Source: Geosiphon pyriformis | Taxonomy: Eukaryota; Glomeromycota; Glomeromycetes; Archaeosporales; Geosiphonaceae | Reading direction: 5' to 3' | Assembly: GCA_016748015.1 (NCBI GenBank) | Contig: JAAOMT010000430.1 | Coordinates: forward strand, 90,232-154,231 | DNA length: 64,000 nt | Shown here: piece after piece, positions 60,340 through 64,000 of the stretch | Numbering within the stretch: position 1 is the stretch's first letter | Layout: every line of letters begins with the position of its first letter | Made by a program: the position numbers and the translations under genes | Notes under the pieces: model-generated | What the model saw: only the letters and a program-made list of their open reading frames with translations | Databases searched by the model: none | What the model was told of the DNA's origin: nothing

Positions 60340-60964
60340 ACCACAATCATCTAATTATCATTGACCAAAATTAAAGTGTGTCAATTGTGACAAGAAACTG
60401 TTGTCAATGGGTGCATGCTGTGGCAACAATGAGGAATACCAAATAACAACTAAGTTCTATTGCCACCCATGCCTTATTGAATGCTTTAAAAAACCAAAAT
60501 GAGTAGAAAAATGAGATAATAAGCCATATTTGGCTTGTGGAGAAACTCTTTTTAATAAAGAAATATGGAACGACATTCCTGGAAAAGGAAGAACATATGA
60601 CAAATTGTGTCAATACATGATTCTCATAAGCAACTGAATAAGAAAAAGAATGCCCATAGATGCTGCTTAGAGATGAGCAGTCAAATGCTTGAATGGTTGT
60701 TCACATAATAATAACAAAATTTGGCAAATGGCTCTTACCAAAATTGAAGAAACATTACCAGAAGAAATAAAGACAATCAAAAATAACCTACCAAAACCCA
60801 TAGAACTTGATTGGAACTCAGAACCAGTCATAAATCTTTTAGACCCAGAACAATTCTATGAACACTACCAAGAGCTAGCACTTACAAGAGAAGAGCAGAA
60901 GCAATGCTTGAAAAAAATCAACACTCGATTATGTAACCACTGTTTGATCCCATGTAACTTTTAA
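60340..60964 (+). pseudogene. Cys-rich domain between protease and dUTPase
   Basis: KCVNCDKKLLSMG and FYCHPCLIECF (60373-60485), then LACGETLFNKEIWNDIPGK, a stop-broken helical stretch, and an open 91-codon piece 60689-60964 with KIEETLPEEIKTIKNNLPKP, PVINLLDPEQFYEHYQELAL and RLCNHCLIPCNF, followed by YCNECNLIYN. Several CxxC pairs suggest zinc ribbons. The domain is shared with the minus-strand element, so it is ancestral to the lineage. I know no assigned function; a nucleic-acid-binding or linker role is a guess. Confidence 0.6.
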
Positions 60965-61006
60965 TATTGTAATGAGTGTAACCTCATTTACAATTTACCA
61001 ACATGC

Positions 61007-61720
61007 ATGATCTACATGATCCTAAAAGAAAAAGAACCAATCAGCAGCTGTACATTAGAATTGAAATCAAATTTCAATCCTAATTCAAACTTTGACAATG
61101 ATGATGATAAAAACAATGATTTCAGTTCTGCCCAATATGGCAACAAAATTAATAATGATTTAAACTCCAATACAAATTCTGAAACATATATTGCACTTCT
61201 TGAACTTTTCAAAAAGCAGAAACTCAGATGGTTCAGTGATAATAATAAAGGTATTATACCAGAACATGTGCATGATACCAATACAGAGTTTGATCTAAGA
61301 TATTCAGGAAAAAATTCCATCAAATTGGAACCTTATTCATGTACTTGCATTGATCTTAAAATAGCACTGGAAATTTCAGCAACAACAATAGTTTATTTAG
61401 TATCTAAGAGTAACTTAGCCAAAAAAAGAATCAACATCAGAGGAGGAATAATTAACACAGGATACATAGGAAATATTATTGCTATGCTACAAAATAACTC
61501 AGAAAAAACATATATTATAGATCCAAACAAAAAAATAGCACAGGCAATATTTCTGCCTCTAGTTAAAATAGCTCAATTAATATTAGTGAAAAACAGGGAA
61601 GAATTAGAAATTACAGCTAGAGCGATACAGAGATTCAGATCAATGGGTAGAATAGATGTACCAGTTAACATGACAGAGGAAAAAATTGTTAACAAGAAAG
61701 AAATTATTTCCACCTGTTAA
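61007..61720 (+). pseudogene. dUTPase domain of the retroelement
   Basis: The longest open frame of the element (237 codons). An acidic Asp/Asn/Ser linker (about residues 20-60) precedes a trimeric dUTPase fold. The five motifs are visible: TNTEFDLRYSG (motif 1), SKSNLAKKRI (motif 2, Arg-Ser-Ser replaced), GGIINTGYIGNI (motif 3, where catalytic Asp of IDAGY is Asn), KIAQAIFLPL (motif 4) and RAIQRFRSMGR (motif 5, RGxxGFGSTG with Gly losses). dUTPases hydrolyse dUTP to dUMP and limit uracil in DNA. Here it sits between protease and RT, as in some retroviral lineages. The changed residues are G-to-A products, so this copy is inactive though never frameshifted. Confidence 0.8.
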
Positions 61721-62159
61721 TTAATTTCTATTTCACCATATAATTAGTACATGGTAGTCATAGAGAGAAAAGTAAGGGATCAGATTCAAATTTTTGAGGC
61801 AGAAACAACACTTTGCAAATTAAGAGAGATTGGATTAGTTAATTTACACATACCAGCCAAGAACCACAGTCACATAAAAATTTCCATCTACAACAACACA
61901 AGAAATGTCATCAAGATACCAAAATGAACAACCATTGGATACTTAACCACTGAAATTAAAAACCAACTGCCAGACATCATTCCAGACTTTCTACAACTTT
62001 GTAGATATGTGGATATTACATTACAAACAATATATGAACAAAATAAATGTTATTTGCTCCAACCAGAACAATTGAAACAAATAAACATGAGATACTTAGA
62101 TCCATTACAATGTATACAGCTCAAAATGTTACTCAACAATTTTAATAACATTATTCAAC
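61721..62159 (+). pseudogene. pol: Linker from dUTPase to RT
   Basis: Stop-broken but followable frame after the dUTPase: YMVVIERKVRDQIQIFEAE, GLVNLHIPAKNHSHIKISIY, TTIGYLTTEIKNQLPDIIPD, QLKQINMRYLDPLQCIQLKM. It looks like the second, dUTPase-related or protease-linker beta region followed by the helix that leads into RT. No separate enzyme motif is seen. Confidence 0.5.
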
Positions 62160-62960
62160 ATTAAATCAAAACTGGAGATGCATTGCCAATTAAACAGAGA
62201 GCATACAGAGTACTACTAGCTAGCCATGAGATCATTTATCAAGAAATCAATTGGATGCTTGACAATAGGCTAATTTAGCCATCAATGAATCCATAGTCAT
62301 CACCAGTAGTATTAGTCCATAAAAAGAATAGAAAAATCTGCTTTTGTGTGGATTACTGGAAACTGAATAGAGTAACAAAAAAAGACAGCTACCCAACTCC
62401 AAAGATCCAAGAATTTTTCGATGTTTTTGGAGAAAAAAAATGGTTTTCAATATTAAACTTAGACAATAGTTACTGACAAGTAGCCATAAAACCAGAAGAC
62501 AAAGAAAAAATAGTTTTTACAACTTAGAAAAGAAACTTTGAATTTGAAGTAATGTTATTTGGCTTGATAAATACTCCAGCCACTTTCCAGCAACTTATAG
62601 AAATTGTTTATACTAAACTACTATGAAAATTAGTAGTCATATACTTAGATAACACCAATGTGTTCTCAAAAACATTTGATGATTATCTGCATTATTTTTA
62701 ACAAGTGTTTAAAAGACTAAGAAGAGCTGGATTAAAGCTAAATGCAACCAAATGTTTCTTTGGAAAAACTGAACTCAAGTTTTTGGGACATATAGTGAGC
62801 CAAGATAGAATCAAAACAGATTCAGACAAGATTAAGATTGTCAAAAACTTTCTAGTACCAAATAATCTTACAGAATTGAGAACATTCTTGGGATTTGCTA
62901 GATACTACTGCTGCTTTATCAAGAATTTTTCCAAAATAGCTCAACCACTACACTAACTAC
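62160..62960 (+). pseudogene. pol: Reverse transcriptase of the plus-strand Ty3 element
   Basis: KTGDALPIKQRAYRVLLASH and the P.SSPVVLVHKKNRKICFCV segment (about 62280-62360) open the RT. Then VDYWKLNRVTKKDSYPTP, LNLDNSY-stop-QVAIKPED (motif A; the catalytic Asp of LDL is Asn), FGLINTPATFQ (motif B) and VIYLDNTNVFS (motif C: YLDD reads YLDN). The thumb region KRLRRAGLKLNATKCFFGK, KFLGHIVSQDRI and LRTFLGFARYY is well kept (open frame 62705-62956). This is classic Ty3 RT. Loss of motif A and C Asp by G-to-A makes it inactive. Confidence 0.85.
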
Positions 62961-63445
62961 AAACAAAAAACACTAAATATGAATAAACAGAAACTTAGCA
63001 AGAAGCTTTTAATACATTAAGAAAAAAACTTATTCAAGCTTTAGTACTGATCTATTCAGATCACAACAAGCCATTTATAATTACAACTGATACATTTGGT
63101 CAAGCATTGGAAGCAGTATTATTTTAGAAAAAACTGGATAGATGAGAACATCTAGTAGCTTATGCAAGTAGAAGCTTAAGTCCAGCAGAAAAAAACTATA
63201 GAACTCCAGCACTGGAATACTTAGCTATCTATTGGGCTGTTATCAAATAGAAAGAATACTTGAGTCAAAAGTTTGATGTGTACACTGATCACAAAAAATT
63301 GACTTCAATCCAGAAGCAAAAATTTGGAAACAATTGTCATGTCAGATGGAAAATAGAACTTTCACCATTTAATTATACAGTATATTATAAAAAAGGAAAA
63401 AAAAATGAAAATGCTGACAGATTGTTGCGAATAAAACAAATCTAA
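62961..63445 (+). pseudogene. pol: RNase H domain of the plus-strand Ty3 element
   Basis: After a TAA near 62954, the connection and RNase H follow: KPFIITTDTFGQALEAVLF (first Asp present, the second of the usual TDAS is TDTF), HLVAYASRSLSPAEKNYRTP, ALEYLAIYWAVIK (catalytic Glu present), and VYTDHKKLTSIQKQKFGNN with ENADRL. RNase H degrades template RNA during cDNA synthesis. Three to four TAG/TGA stops interrupt it. Confidence 0.8.
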
Positions 63446-63639
63446 AAACATTTCAACCTAAAAATATAACAAAAGATGAATATACAAAAATACTAACAAC
63501 TCCAACATTATATAAATACCCAATTGTTCAAGGAGAAATTATCTCAAAAGAAATAAAAAAGCATAAAACAACAATCAAAATATTTTATCAACCATCAAAA
63601 TATACTTTATCAGAAGAACAAAAGAAATCCAAATTAACC

Positions 63640-64000
63640 AACCAGAGTAATTACAGAACCAGAGAAAGAGACAATATTATTCAACATGTACTCAGATCTA
63701 ACAGCAGGATATTTTCATAAAGAAGCAACCATGAAAAAAACCAGAAAAAGATATTATTAACTATCAATGTATTCAAACATCATCTAATATGTTCAAAATT
63801 GTGATGCTTGTTAGAAAAGAGGAGGAACAAAACCCAGTGAACCATTGAGACCAATCAAAGTGGGACAACCATTTGACCACATTAGAATTGACTTAGTTGG
63901 ATCATTAACAATCACCAGCAAAGACAACAAATATATTGCAGTAGTTATAAATTATTTTACAAAATGGCCAGAAGCAAAAGCCATTCAAAAAGCAGATGCA
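63640..64000 (+). pseudogene. pol: Integrase, N-terminal part (continues beyond window)
   Basis: SDLTAGYFHKEATMKKTRKR, then CDAC-stop-KRGGTKP gives the HHCC zinc-binding region with the first His changed or lost (one H and the CxxC visible). PLRPIKVGQPFDHIRIDLVG starts the catalytic core with the first Asp of D,D-35-E present. TSKDNKYIAVVINYFTKWPE follows. The window ends inside the core before the second Asp region is complete. Confidence 0.8.

Larger units (their letters stand above)
57232..64000 (+). mobile_element. Ty3-type LTR retrotransposon with dUTPase (runs off the window)
   Basis: Order on the plus strand: primer site (TTTGGTGCTCTC, 57232), gag with CCHC knuckle, aspartic protease, Cys-rich domain, dUTPase, RT, RNase H, integrase. 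RT and RNase H before integrase is the Ty3/gypsy order. Many TAA, TAG and TGA stops occur at CAA, CAG, CGA or TGG positions, and key residues are lost by G-to-A, so this copy is dead. The 3' part lies beyond 64000. Confidence 0.85.

Overview
This is a very AT-rich eukaryotic window. Most of it is intergenic sequence with almost no C or G, dotted with decayed genes and transposons. The gene content points to a fungus of the arbuscular-mycorrhizal group (Glomeromycotina, Rhizophagus/Gigaspora-like). The reasons are short GT-AG introns, a Crinkler-like SAM plus kinase family, protein kinase and Sel1-repeat genes, a UL9/OBP-like helicase, a PD-(D/E)XK-type gene with AM-fungal character, a Ty3-like retroelement carrying a dUTPase, and low GC. 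The assignment rests on family resemblance only; no marker gene or rRNA is present.

Layout. 1-4.35 kb: empty AT-rich DNA. 4.35-7.8 kb: a five-exon SAM/kinase gene with two one-base shifts and three stops (copy 1). 11-23 kb: fossils of an unknown gene, a class 3 lipase and another unknown gene, plus minisatellites at 17 kb. 23.4-25.1 kb: tandem repeat arrays. 25.2-28.4 kb: minus-strand fossils of a protein kinase and a Sel1-repeat protein. 30.7 kb: the tail of a Tc1/mariner transposase. 31.0-35.75 kb: a second copy of the SAM/kinase locus, split near one exon-2 position, with its 3' part inverted. 36.1-36.4 kb: assembly gap.

36.9-46.5 kb is compositionally different: richer in GC, with CpG retained. 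It holds a viral-type DNA packaging ATPase fragment (Polinton/virophage-like), an Arg-rich protein with a PPPY motif, a multi-exon PD-(D/E)XK-like gene, a UL9-like SF2 helicase with frameshifts, and a Penelope-like retroelement (PLE) without a visible endonuclease. The PLE ends in a short CCCTAA telomere-type tract. 46.5-52.8 kb is C-skewed, A-rich decayed DNA.

52.8-64 kb contains two related Ty3-type retroelements placed head to head. The plus-strand one runs off the window and shows gag, protease, a Cys-rich domain, dUTPase, reverse transcriptase, RNase H and the start of integrase. Its key catalytic residues are lost through G-to-A changes.

One process links most of the fossils: stops and lost active-site residues are explained by C-to-T or G-to-A changes, often at CpG. 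That suggests methylation/deamination (RIP-like) decay. A second pattern, one-base shifts in homopolymers in otherwise well-kept genes, may be assembly error rather than biology.
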